Source of the DNA: Daphnia carinata
Lineage: Eukaryota; Arthropoda; Branchiopoda; Diplostraca; Daphniidae
Reading direction: 5' to 3'
Length of the DNA stretch: 64,000 bases
Assembly: GCF_022539665.2 (NCBI RefSeq)
Contig: NC_081335.1
Span: forward strand, 9,274,449 to 9,338,448
Part shown: positions 21,691 through 31,138 of the stretch, piece by piece
Numbering within the stretch: position 1 is the first letter of the stretch
Layout of the letters: each line of letters opens with the position of its first letter
Notes under the pieces: generated by a model
Database searches by the model: none
Told to the model about the DNA's origin: nothing
What the model saw: only the letters and a program-made list of their open reading frames with translations
Made by a program: the position numbers and the translations under genes

Positions 21691-22731
21691 GCTCCTAAGT
21701 ACCTCCGCAGAACATCCTACTATCCTCCCCAGTCTTCCCCATAACCGTCTTCAATTCCTCTTAGAACCTTCTTTTTGGTTACCTGGCAGCTGCCTGACAG
21801 GCTCTTCAGTCCCTCTTGCATCATCCTCAGGTAGTACCAATAACCTGCCATGGTATTAGCATATAGAATAGAACCAATACAGAAGCAATTATAGAACCAA
21901 GCATTTAAAAGTTATTAAAATAAAAAATGAATATTAAAAGGCAATAGAATATTTGAAATGGTTAATTCACATTCAAAACCTTGATCTTTTATTGGAATTG
22001 GCGATGAAATAGGACTGACTTAAAATATTTTAGGTCAATTCTATTTTTCCAAGGCATTAGTCCTATTTCTACTTAGAGATGGGACTATTTACACAAATTG
22101 ATTCAATTGGAACGATGAGCCTCCAATCCGGTAGGCAAGGCGTAAAAATCGTCGGCTTATATGCATCTTCCTTTTTAAAATACCGATGGTGTTTACTCAT
22201 TACTTAAATGATTCACAAAACCTTTTTTTCTTGTGCTATTTTAATTAAAATTACAGGAGAACATGGACTATGTTGTATTTCCTAGAGTTCATTTAACAAA
22301 ATACTATTAGAGCAAAATTTGAAATATGTATTTCTTATATTGCACTTTATAGTGGCCATAACAAACTTTTCCAATTTCATAAAATTTTTACTATTTCATA
22401 CTACTATCGTTACCTAATTCTAAATTTCTAATTTTTCATTCTAATTTGAAATAGTAAACCCAAAATTTACATTATCTAACAATTCTACTTGAAATGTTTT
22501 TGTGATACTTTAAAACTCACTAGTTTTACTTTCATGGAGGGATCTCCTAAAGCACTCCTAGCATATCACCAACAATTTCTTGAATTGAAAATATTGGCAT
22601 GTTTCTCCACAATTTTCCAGCCTCTTGTGGCCCTCCTCAGTACATCTCAACGGTTTGATTGATACGCTGGGGAGGCTAAGAGCCTTTTAGGAGGTTCCCA
22701 GGAAGGAGATGTGTCGTGTGGGGAGGACTTG
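21672..22731. mobile_element. Candidate DNA element with imperfect terminal inverted repeats
   Basis: The left end (ccccacacggcacgactggc...cctcccccag-type stretch, 21,672-21,740) matches the reverse complement of the right end (about 22,660-22,731) at roughly two thirds of positions over about 65 bp. Shared blocks are cacacg.cac, cct...acctcc and cctccccag. The 1-kb interior is AT-rich with no ORF. This fits a non-autonomous DNA element, but I see no clear target duplication. Confidence 0.4.
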
Positions 22732-22770
22732 CATGCGGAATGTGGCAATTGAAACAAGGTGTTCCATTCC

Positions 22771-23055
22771 CACGTGTGTTCAATGTGAATATAGTATACT
22801 ACAACGTGGTTTATGAAGCAAATCTAAACAGTATCAAATATACGTGTATTCTGTGTGAATATAGTGTGATACAATGAGTTGCGCGAACTACATTGAAATA
22901 GGATCAAATATACGTGTGTTCAAGGTGAATATAGTATGATACGATCAGTTTTATGAACTACATTCAAACAGTATCAAATATACGTGTATTCAATTGGAGT
23001 ATAGTGTGGTACAATGAGTTTCATGAACTACATTCAAACAGAATCAAATATAAAG
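22771..23055. repeat. 70-bp tandem repeat, about four copies
   Basis: The word tacgtgt(g/a)tt recurs at 22,771 (as cacgtgtgtt), 22,841, 22,911 and 22,981, exactly 70 bp apart. Each is followed by gtgaatatagt.tgatacaa..agtt and atgaactacattcaaacagtatcaaata. It is a small satellite-like array with no coding capacity. Confidence 0.9.
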
Positions 23056-23599
23056 TACCCACCAGAAGAATTGGATCACCTCGGTCCAATTTTCCTGTTT
23101 TAACACGCGTAGGATAGTCCCAACGGTGTCTTATGCAGGAATTTTTTTTTCGTATAGAAATATTTGCACGTAAAATTATCGGGTTTGTTGCATTAGAAAG
23201 ATAAAGGAATGTTCTTTATCTTTCTAATTTTTTATTTAAAATCCGTTCAGAATTCTATGAAATAAAAAGTAGACAAAATATTTGATCACCCCTACACAGC
23301 CACGTAGATTGCCCCTACCCGCGGCTTAGCCTTAAGATATGGGAGGTGGCAAAGGTGGGAGAAATCTATGCTATATAAAAAAACAAGGAAATCGGGAGAG
23401 GAGCCTGTCATGCTGTGCATTTGTTGTGATTGGCTGGAAACCACCGCCGGCTGCGGGATGTTGTGATTGTCTGGCGCCAAAACCGGCGTCTGCTACAGTG
23501 AATTGGTGGGATGGGGATTTGGAAAACTAAAATGTGGGTTGAAATGCGGTTTTAGGCAATTTTTCAGTCTACGGGCTTGGCTTAAAACGGGTTGGCGCT
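23056..23599. other. Unassigned sequence between tandem repeats
   Basis: No RNA gene or element recognised. Short ORFs on both strands show no motif. An unusual inverted stretch near 23,200-23,230 (aaagataaag...ctttatctttc) forms a hairpin. Confidence 0.3.
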
Positions 23600-24110
23600 A
23601 CAGTAGGTTAGCCGACGGGCAGGGATAGCGGGTGCGTTAAATAGGAAATAAAGAGGGGCATGACGGACAAAAGTTGTGGGATGGAAGATGGGCAGAGGCA
23701 AAGAGTGGGTGGATGGGCCACTAAAGCGGGCATTTCGACGGGCTGGGAATGGGAGGGAAGGGCAGGCCAATGCAACGAAAAGTTGATGGACCATACAGCA
23801 TGTGTGTTGGCGAACAGACAGAGAGTGGGCGGACGGGCCGAGAGTGGGCCGACGGGCAAAGAGTGGGCCGACGGGCCGGGATTGGGTTCGACGGGCAGAG
23901 AGTGGGCCGACGGGCAGAGAGTAGGCCGACGGGCCGAGAGTGGGTCGATGGGCAGAGAGGGAGCCGACGGGCAGTTAGGGGGCCGACGGACAGAGAGGGG
24001 CCGGTGGGCAGAGAGAGGGTCGACGGGCAGCAACGGCGAGTTTCTTGGTTAGCAAAGTGGGTTGACGGGCAGAGGCAAAAAGAGGGTTGACGGGCAATTA
24101 TAGCGGGCGT
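23600..24110. repeat. GC-rich minisatellite, unit about 19-20 bp
   Basis: Degenerate copies of gccgacgggcagagagtggg run through the whole interval, most regular at 23,815-24,030. Long ORFs on both strands here (Arg/Gly-rich one way, Pro/Ser/Leu-rich the other) are by-products of the repeat. It ends directly at a T-run that marks one edge of the small-RNA gene array. Confidence 0.9.
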
Positions 24111-24447
24111 TTGACGGTTTTTTTTTTTTTTGAAGTTTTTCGCTTTCAATTCACTTCCTCGGATGGAACAGCGAATTGTGTGAATGTGAGTTCGATTTGA
24201 AATGTAGAATGTTTGAATTTGCGGCCATCGGGCGCTTCGTGCCCTCGGCCGCGTTTTCAATTGCTATTGTGGATAGTACCGTGCTTCACTTTACATTTAC
24301 GTGAATTTGCAGCCATCGGGCGCTTCGCGCCCTCGGCCGCGTTTGCAATTAGACACCTCAATATTCTTTTATCGATTTTCATCCGAAATTTGCACCCAAG
24401 CTACTCCCTAGGTTACGTACAAGAATTTATTTGTGTTTTATTGGGGT
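24111..24447 (-). other. U5 downstream spacer with twin GC hairpins
   Basis: Part of the small-RNA repeat unit in - orientation (same as 39,294-39,672 and 59,940-60,274). It starts at a T-run (24,118-24,131). Two copies of a perfect hairpin, gggcgcttcgcgccc or its variant, within gcggccatcgggcgcttcg..., lie about 80-85 bp apart (about 24,220-24,250 and 24,307-24,340). Confidence 0.75.
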
Positions 24448-24570
24448 GCCCAGTCTAAAGACCAGGCAATTCAAAAATAAGGTCATAGACTCATATGCTT
24501 CCACCCACGGAAATCTTTAGTAAAAGGCGAAAGATTTATCCGTTTATTGAGTGGGAGCCAGAGTGAATAT
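24448..24570 (-). ncRNA. U5: U5 snRNA
   Basis: Core RNA of the U5 snRNP, which aligns exon ends during splicing. Reading - strand: 5' end near atattcactctgg, the invariant loop I gccttttac within aaatctttcgccttttactaaagattt, the Sm site attttt, and a 3' stem around gcctggtctttagactgggc. The length of about 120 nt is normal. It sits in the unit between U4 (upstream) and the hairpin spacer. The 5' stem differs from the other two copies (ggctcccactcaataaac), so function is uncertain. Confidence 0.85.
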
Positions 24571-25035
24571 CAACTGAAAGTAGTTGGTATTTATTCATTT
24601 CACAACTTCAAACCACTTTGGTAAAGTAACAATGGTAAACCCAAAAAATTCAACCATAAAGCAACTGCTGGTTTCTGTTAGATTTGAGACAGTGAGTAAA
24701 ACAGACGATGCTGTGTAAAGCTCATGTAAACATCATTTTTTCGTTAGATTGTGCACTAAATTAATTCTGGTTAGATGAAACATAAACGAAGTCTAGGGCA
24801 AACGAAATCGGTAAGCTGAATTGGGTAAGAAAACGAAGGACAAGTCTTCTGCTAGTTCTTAAACCTTTGTATTGAACTCTTTCGCTTAGTTGAACAAAGT
24901 GCGATTCGTTCAGTAATTCTACAAGTTTTTCGGCCTTCGATATCCATGGGAACGAGTAACTAATCGCTTGCTAAATGCTAGAACCTAGCAGACAATGCCC
25001 ATCACTAACGGAAAACTATGTTAACGTTCATTAAG
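24571..25035 (-). other. U4-U5 spacer
   Basis: Unit spacer, closely matched at 38,703-39,170, 53,199-53,595 and 60,399-60,867. It should contain the U5 promoter. No ORF; proximal sequence elements could not be assigned by eye. Confidence 0.6.
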
Positions 25036-25184
25036 GGAATAGCCCTCTGAGGAGCTATCAAAAATTGCCGACGACGAAGATTATTTCACTCCATCGTGGC
25101 GGGGTATTGGTTAAAGTTTTCAACTAGCAATAATCACATCTCGGTAGACCCTCATTGATTATGATATTGCCACTGCGCAAAGCT
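25036..25184 (-). ncRNA. U4: U4 snRNA
   Basis: Partner of U6 in the tri-snRNP. On the - strand it starts agctttgcgcagtggcaata, the conserved U6-pairing region and 5' stem-loop. It continues with gaaaactttaaccaatacccc, the central stem, the Sm site caatttttg and a terminal stem-loop tagctcctcagagggcta. About 149 nt, near the usual 140-145. The 3' loop differs from the other copies but remains base-paired. Confidence 0.9.
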
Positions 25185-25586
25185 AACCACTACATGAGAG
25201 GGCTCTACTACTTGAACCTTTCTCTCGCCAATTCTGCACGGACGTTGATATCAAGAAAACCAAGAGAGGTGCTGCTTTTCATTGAAATCTAACAGTTCGC
25301 TGCCCTCATTTTTACATTCACATACCTACAAAGATAATAGTTCACTTTACAAATATTCCACCTATGACCACACCACGCCATGGACTGGTAAAATTCATTT
25401 AAAGTGTGCATATTACGGTGCATTTCGCCAAATCAAATGAACGTGCAGGAATTGATTCAATTTGGAGTACAATTCCACTGAACCCGTCCCCGTTAACTTG
25501 ACAATAAAATCGATAAAATTCACATTAATACCGATCGAAACATTTCCAATTACTATGAAATAGTGTTTTACCTTCAAACTTCAGAA
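25185..25586 (-). other. tRNA-His to U4 spacer
   Basis: Unit spacer that should include the U4 promoter, conserved at 38,163-38,553, 52,648-53,049 and 61,016-61,416. No ORF of note. Confidence 0.6.
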
Positions 25587-25670
25587 TGCCGTGACCAGGA
25601 TTCGAACCTGGGTTACTACGGATTATCGTTTCCCCACAACGTAGGGTCCTAACCACTAGACGATCACGGC
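25587..25670 (-). tRNA. trnH(gtg): tRNA-His (GTG) with putative 12-nt intron
   Basis: The - strand gives acceptor gccgtga paired with tcacggc, D arm gtctagtggttaggac, anticodon stem ctacg/cgtag, loop beginning ttgtgg (anticodon gtg) and T arm ccagg..cctgg with ttcgaat. Between loop position 37 and 38 there are 12 extra nt (ggaaacgataat), exactly where eukaryotic tRNA introns sit. Removing them restores a 7-nt loop. tRNA-His in animals usually lacks an intron, so this is unusual. All arms pair well. Confidence 0.85.
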
Positions 25671-25782
25671 CAAATTCAAATTATTTGGCATCTGTAAAAT
25701 GCTCCACACGATCAAGTTTATGGTTCATCAACAAATTGTATTGGTGGAAACAAAAAAATTACTGAATGAAAGAAAAAGCAAT

Positions 25783-25817
25783 GCCAACAGCATCCCGTAT
25801 TCCCAAGCGGTCACCCA
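25783..25817 (-). rRNA. 5S: 5S rRNA, 3' fragment (about 35 nt)
   Basis: Reverse complement reads atgggtgaccgcttgggaat then acgggatgctgttggc, the 3' third of 5S rRNA including part of box C. It directly abuts the A-tail of the Tx1-type LINE at 25,818, so the LINE ends inside a 5S gene at about nt 82. The 5' part of the gene is not found on the other side of the LINE. Confidence 0.9.
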
Positions 25818-26016
25818 TTTTTTTTTTTTTTTTGTAAAATAACCTTTTATTCACAATTAATTTTCATGGCAATACAGCAATTTACAACAAAACAGGATGA
25901 AATACAAATAGAACAAAAACAAAACAAAAAATAAACAAAACAATGTCGGGTTAGGAATCTTAAAAACAAACAAAAAAAAAAAACAAACAAAAAAAGGGTT
26001 CTTGGATGCAGACGAT

Positions 26017-29000
26017 TTAAGGGAGCAGAGATAAATAAACAAAATTTGGCAATGCCGGGTTAGCATTCTTAATAAACAAACAAAAACAAACAAATGCAAA
26101 GAAAATTTGAGGTAGGCTAATTACAAAAAAAACAAAAATAAACAAATGTAAACAATTGGGAACATCGAAATCCATAGAATAACAACAAAACAACAATATA
26201 AACATAATAACATAATAACGAAAAAGGAAAGTCAAGGTTTTTTCCGGGAGAGCATTAAGGGTTTTCCATAAGCTCTCTACTTCTTCTTGACGAGGAGTGC
26301 GGTGGTGAAGTCTTGATTTCCAGGTGATGAAGATGTAAGCAGCCAGAAGAGTAAATGTTAGCCGGAGATTACCTATTGGCCCAAAATGGCCACGAATCAA
26401 ATCTTCGTTTGACGACCTGCAGCCCATTTGACGCATAGTTCCCTCCAACCAGCTCCAAACGATGAGGCGTGCAGGACACTGGAACGTCAGATGCTCATCG
26501 GTTTCTGGATGTTGAAGGCAGATAGGGCATGTAGCATCCTTGGTGGGATCTAACCGATGGCATCTGGTCCTGGTAGGGAGAAGTCGCTGGTTGAAGAGGA
26601 ACATGGTCTCTCGGATGTTGCTTGGCAGGGCTGCAGTCTCCTTCCAGATTCGTGGCCAATCCAGGTGAGGCCTTAGGATCTCCAGCTTTCCCTGAGTGAT
26701 TACCTCCAGGATCCAATGGTTATATGTTTTCCTGTGAACCATTGGATTCCCCTGCACCAGGATGGAAGCGGCGAACAGTTGTTTAATCTGATGCAGGGGT
26801 TCCTGAAGGTAGTTGGGCCTCTTCATGACTGCTACAGGTGCGGTGTTGTTCTTGTAGATGGGAAGTAAGGTGCGGAGAGGGAAGGACATCCAATAACGAA
26901 GTAGAGAGCTTTCTGGACTACTGGGGCCTACAAGGATTCTATACGTGGGACAGAGGAAAAGTGAACGGTAAAAGAGGTGTGTGTTGACCATTCCCAGTCC
27001 CCCTTGGCTCACAGAACGATATATTACAGTTTTGTTCGGCCTTTCTACTTTTCCCATCCATAGGAATTTCATAACAGCCTTTAAAATCTGGTCAGACATA
27101 TTTTGATTACATGGTAATACCTGTGCAATAAACACAGTTCCGGAGAGAGCCTTCGACTTGAGAAAAATTACTCTCTGGTAGAGATTGAAACGTCGACAGG
27201 CATTCTCTCGCAGGATACCATTTAGAGAGCCGAATGCATCACTCCAAACCCTATTAGCTGTCTCAACTATGGAATGGGAGAACTTAATTCCTAAGAGGGA
27301 CAATGTTGGTGCTGATACAAGCCACTCAAGAGGCCAAGTGGACCTAGAGCTCCAATTCCCAAGTCCAAGGGCTTTCGTTTTCTCTTTATTCATCCTTGCC
27401 TTTGTCCACTGACAGAACAAGTCAATGACTTGTCCTGCCCTGGTAAAATCTTCGTCACAAGAAATGAAAATGGTGACGTCATCAACAAAGGCTCTGACAG
27501 TGAGTTTTTCATTAAATAATGATATGCCCTTGAGAACATGAGATAAACGCACTAGCAAAGGCTCAATGTATAGTACAAAAAGATGGACAGATAGGGGGCA
27601 TCCCTGGCGAATCGATTGAATGTCAGAAATCACCCCAGCCACCTCCGATCCGTTGAGGATTGACATTCCTGTTACAGAGTACATCGTCTGCAACCAACGG
27701 ACGAAAGTGGTGGGATAGCCCATGACATCCAGAATTCTCCAGAGGACTTCCCTGTTAACCAGGTCGTAGGCCTTTTCAAAGTCGACTCCAACAATGGCAG
27801 CGCCCATACCCCGAATCGGAAAGTTGGAAGAGTCATGGCATCCCCGGTCATCAACGTATTGAATGACATCTCTGTAAAGTACTAAATTATCGAAAATCAA
27901 TCTACCAGGTACCCCACCTTTTTGGTGAGGCCCTATGGTAGATGACAGTGTCTGCTTCAAACGTCTCGCTAAGACAGATGCCATGACTTTGTAGTCACAG
28001 TTCAAGAGAGAAATTGGCCGAAAATTAGAAACCCCGCAAAGTCCAGACGACTTGGGTATTAGCCTAATCGCCGCTTGTCCCTGCGAAGACGTCAGAGTTT
28101 CCCTTTCCAGGATATGATTAAACATAGCCAAGAAATGGGGTGCGATCTCGTCCCAATATTCTACGTAAAACTCGTAAGGAATGCCATCGGTGCCAGGGGA
28201 CTTGTTTGATTTCATGGCTGTCAGGGCAGATCGAATCTCAAAAAGGGAAATTGGTGCTGTCAGGTTTGGGTTTGGTTTCAAGCAATCTCTTACTCCCTCT
28301 AAAAAATCATTCCCTGCCAGTATGTCAGGAGAAGGTTGGTTTTTAAAAATTTTAGTAAAATGGGAAACAATTTGCGGAAATGTCCTCTTTGGTCGATAAG
28401 CAAGTGCCATTTTGGGCAATGATCTTATCAATGCGACATTTGCGGTAGTTAATTCTAGCTCTATTAACATGGAAGATATTAGCTTCCTCGACTTCTTCGC
28501 CCTCAAAGCAGCGGGAACGAATCCCATACCCTTTGAGTGTGCTCTCCTCCCAAGACTTTGAGAATTTCCTCAACTGGTGAAAGGCAACCCAATCAAAGGT
28601 ATCTGCTTCGGCCATCTCCTGAATGCAAGTCTGGTAGAAAAACTTGGTTTCTCTAACCATTCGAGCTCTTTGCCTAGAATAATCTACCGAAATGCGCTTG
28701 ATACCCGGTTTCAGGACACTCTCCCACCAATTTGCTACATTGCTTTCCCTAAGAGGATGATTGGCAGATTCCCGAATAAAGTTAATGACATATTTCTGAA
28801 AACCTTCTTCTGACAGTATGGAAGTATTTAACTTCCACAACCCAGCAGGAGATCTAGTACGATGCGGGAGATCGAGATTGCAAGTAAAAGTAGATTGTAC
28901 TGACTGATGATCACTAATCGATAAAGATTGCAAACAAATATTTAAAAATTTGTCTGCAAAGGATCGACTAGCATATATCCTATCAAGCCTAGAAGAACCG

Positions 29001-29575
29001 GTAGGGTAGTGAAAGGTATGACCAGGTTCGTTATAATTTAGCTTTTTCCAGATGTCTACTAGATCAAGACCAGTAACCATCTCTTTCAAAGCATAGCTGA
29101 CGACATTAGGTGAGATAGGGAGAGACTGGGTTGTTGCCTTATCTTGGATGTCGTCAACGCAGTTAAAATCGCCTATCAACACGAAGGGCAGTCGAGTAGT
29201 AAGTGTGTAGGCAGGGACGGTTTGTCGAAAGAAATTGTTTCTCTCAGTCTTAACGTGACTACCTGACGGGGCATAGATGTTAATGAACGTGAAACATTTC
29301 ACGTCAATAGAAATTAGCCTTCCGTCAGGTTCTAGCAGTAAACGAGAATAGTTCAGACCATGTCTAATAAGAATGGCTGTTCCATTTTTGTTGGGACCGA
29401 CATTTGCCAACAAATGGTAGCGGCTTTCAATAATTGGGCAAGTATGAAATGCTACCTCTTGAAGTCCCACAATATCTAAGTTTCCGTCCCTGCAAAAGTT
29501 AAAAAGAATTTGACGCCGCTCGACTGACTTAATTCCTCCGATGTTGATAGATGCGATTTTTAAGTTTGTAGTCAT
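26017..29575 (-). pseudogene. LINE copy A ORF2: AP-endonuclease and reverse transcriptase
   Basis: The endonuclease part (29,575-28,380) has LDIVGLQEVAFH, FINIYAPSG, PFVLIGDFNCVDD, SRLDRIYASRS and SISDHQSVQ, all signature AP-endonuclease blocks. RT (28,380-26,017) shows NKSPGTDGIPYEFY, NFRPISLLNCDYKVMASVLA, VGVDFEKAYDLVNRE, SIRQGCPLSVHLFVLY and the catalytic AFVDDVTIF. A C-terminal zinc knuckle CPICLQHPETDEHLTFQC follows. Compared with copy B a 2-nt deletion near 28,380 shifts the frame, so the protein is split; otherwise the gene looks young. The extreme C-terminus runs into an oligo-T-derived tail. Confidence 0.9.
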
Positions 29576-30621
29576 TTGGTGGGTTTCTTGGGTTGGGTAA
29601 CGGGTAAGGTCGGTTTAGGGTTCTGGTTGGGTAAGGTGGGTTTAAATCTTTTGTTTCGGTTTGCAGGTGGGACTTTAACGTGGTCTGGTGTTTTGTCGGT
29701 TTCCATGGTCTCAATGTCCCCCATGTCGGGTTCGATCGAGTCCATGGAAACTATCATAGGTTCAGAGGTGCCGGGTTGGGTCTCGGGTATTATGGTTTGG
29801 AGTGGAATGATCTTTGGTAGGGGATTGTCGGTGGGTTGAACTAGTGGGGCTGGAGAGGATGGGGTTTCAAGGTGGGGAGCCCCTTCTGAGAGTGGGTCTT
29901 GCAACCCACACTCGAGAAGGGCTTTGGAAACTATGGGGTCTTCAACTAAAGGAATAGTGACGGGGATTACGGTAATTGTCTTTGTCTTTTTGGTGGCTTT
30001 TTCTAATGGTTTTTGGGCAATGGTAGGTTCCTTGTTTCGTCTCAAAGTTGGGCAGTTGTAACTAAAATGGGTTTCTTCGTCACACAGTCGGCAAGTAGGT
30101 TTCTGTCCATCATACTTAACCGTGGCACGATAACTGCCAATAGTTAAGTATGATGGAATATTTTTAGTTAATGTCATTCGTGCAATCATCCAAGTGGCAA
30201 GGACAGGGTATAAAACTTCGTCCTCTACCACTCGATAGCGTTCCCACCGAGCTTCTATTACTGTTCCAAATTCTTTTAGACGGGTTTGGACTACTCCCAA
30301 ATCTAGATTCTGTGGGATTCCTGCAATCCGAACAAATTTCTCCTGAATATTACTATCCCTGATAACTACTGAAACTTCTTTCCCCTCCAATTCTGTCCTG
30401 ACGATGCCACTGTGTTGGGACAAAAAGTTTGAGGTGTATGCCTCTGACGTAAACGTAAGCCTAGCAACCTGATTTCTCGTATCTAGCACAGCAACTAGGC
30501 CTAAGAGATCCTGCGGCTCAACTTTCAAACTACGTACGAAGCCATGCACCGCACGCATACTCAATCTCGGGCTTTGAAACCCGAAATCCACATCTACGCT
30601 ATTGAGCCACTTGGCAGCCAT
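29572..30621 (-). CDS. LINE copy A ORF1: RRM-like/zinc-knuckle RNA-binding protein
   Basis: 349 codons, intact. The central region has the Tx1/L1-type ORF1 layout: an RRM-like core (KFVRIAGIPQNLDLGVVQTR; RLKEFGTVIEARWERY), then NIPSYLTIGSYRATVKYDGQ and a CCHC knuckle CRLCDEETHFSYNC (near residue 185). The C-terminal third is Pro/Thr-rich with KKPTK at the end. It should coat the element RNA. Nearly identical over its full length to 57,183-58,232, which confirms the start ATG. Confidence 0.9.
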   Translation of the reverse strand: MAAKWLNSVDVDFGFQSPRLSMRAVHGFVRSLKVEPQDLLGLVAVLDTRNQVARLTFTSEAYTSNFLSQHSGIVRTELEGKEVSVVIRDSNIQEKFVRIAGIPQNLDLGVVQTRLKEFGTVIEARWERYRVVEDEVLYPVLATWMIARMTLTKNIPSYLTIGSYRATVKYDGQKPTCRLCDEETHFSYNCPTLRRNKEPTIAQKPLEKATKKTKTITVIPVTIPLVEDPIVSKALLECGLQDPLSEGAPHLETPSSPAPLVQPTDNPLPKIIPLQTIIPETQPGTSEPMIVSMDSIEPDMGDIETMETDKTPDHVKVPPANRNKRFKPTLPNQNPKPTLPVTQPKKPTK

Positions 30622-31138
30622 TGTCCCTCAGACAATGAAAAACTAAGTGGCCAAAGTAGAGGGGAAGATCCCCACACACGAAACGAGACACAAAATAAGT
30701 AAAAAGGGACACGCGAAAAATAACGACAAAAAATACTTTTAAACACAGCATCAGAAATAAATGAAAGTGCGGTTACATTAACTTTTACTAGAACAAAATA
30801 ATTTACAGTTTACAGATTAAATGAAGTTGTTAATGTGGGGGCCTAACAGTGACATACGTGTGGGGAATATGAAAAACGAAAAGGGGGTTGACGGCTGGAT
30901 TGGTTACCGGAAGGCCGACGTCAATTGACGCCGCGCAGTTTACGCCAAACCACACCTTCTCGCCGGCTGCCGACGTAAGCGATTACCCAGCCGTCAAGAA
31001 TTGAGAGCAGAGGAAAATGTTTGGAAGGAAGTGGGCCAAGATAACTTGAAAAGGTTTCAGGCAATCCGCAACACCACTTGGTCGAAAAATCAATCAATCT
31101 TAAATACCGGGGTTCATTTGAACCCGGTATTTATATAC
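30622..31138 (-). promoter_or_regulatory. LINE copy A 5' UTR, shared with Utopia-type elements
   Basis: On the - strand it starts with a hairpin accgggttcaaatgaacccc that resembles U2 snRNA stem-loop II, then gattgatttttcgaccaagt. The next 250-300 bp (ttgacggctgggtaatcgct; gcgtaaactgcgcggcgtca; catattccccacacg) are clearly homologous to the 5' UTR of the Utopia-type elements at 33,180-33,470 and 55,150-55,460. After gtaaactgtaaat the two families diverge. This should be the element's promoter region. Confidence 0.8.

Larger units (their letters stand above)
25818..31138 (-). mobile_element. Tx1-type LINE, near full length (copy A)
   Basis: Non-LTR retrotransposon on the - strand: 5' UTR (31,138-30,622), ORF1, ORF2 with AP-endonuclease, RT and zinc knuckle, 3' UTR with repeated tttgtttgtttattaag motifs, and an A-tail (25,818-25,833) abutting 5S rRNA. 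ORF1 stop and ORF2 start overlap as ATGA (29,572-29,575), suggesting termination-reinitiation. Known Tx1-clade families target multicopy RNA genes (Mutsu 5S, Keno U2), which fits. Only a 2-nt deletion near 28,380 breaks ORF2. Upstream it abuts a truncated Utopia-type element. Confidence 0.88.

Noticed and set aside
22771-23055. CRISPR-like array
   Set aside because: Contiguous 70-bp tandem units without unique spacers, in a eukaryotic context.
23608-24260. Pro/Ser/Cys-rich and Arg/Gly-rich ORFs
   Set aside because: Produced by the 19-20-bp minisatellite in both directions.
24213-24458. 81-codon ORF recurring at 39,284-39,529 and 60,039-60,284
   Set aside because: Covers the U5 spacer with hairpins; the repeat unit explains it, and no protein signature is present.
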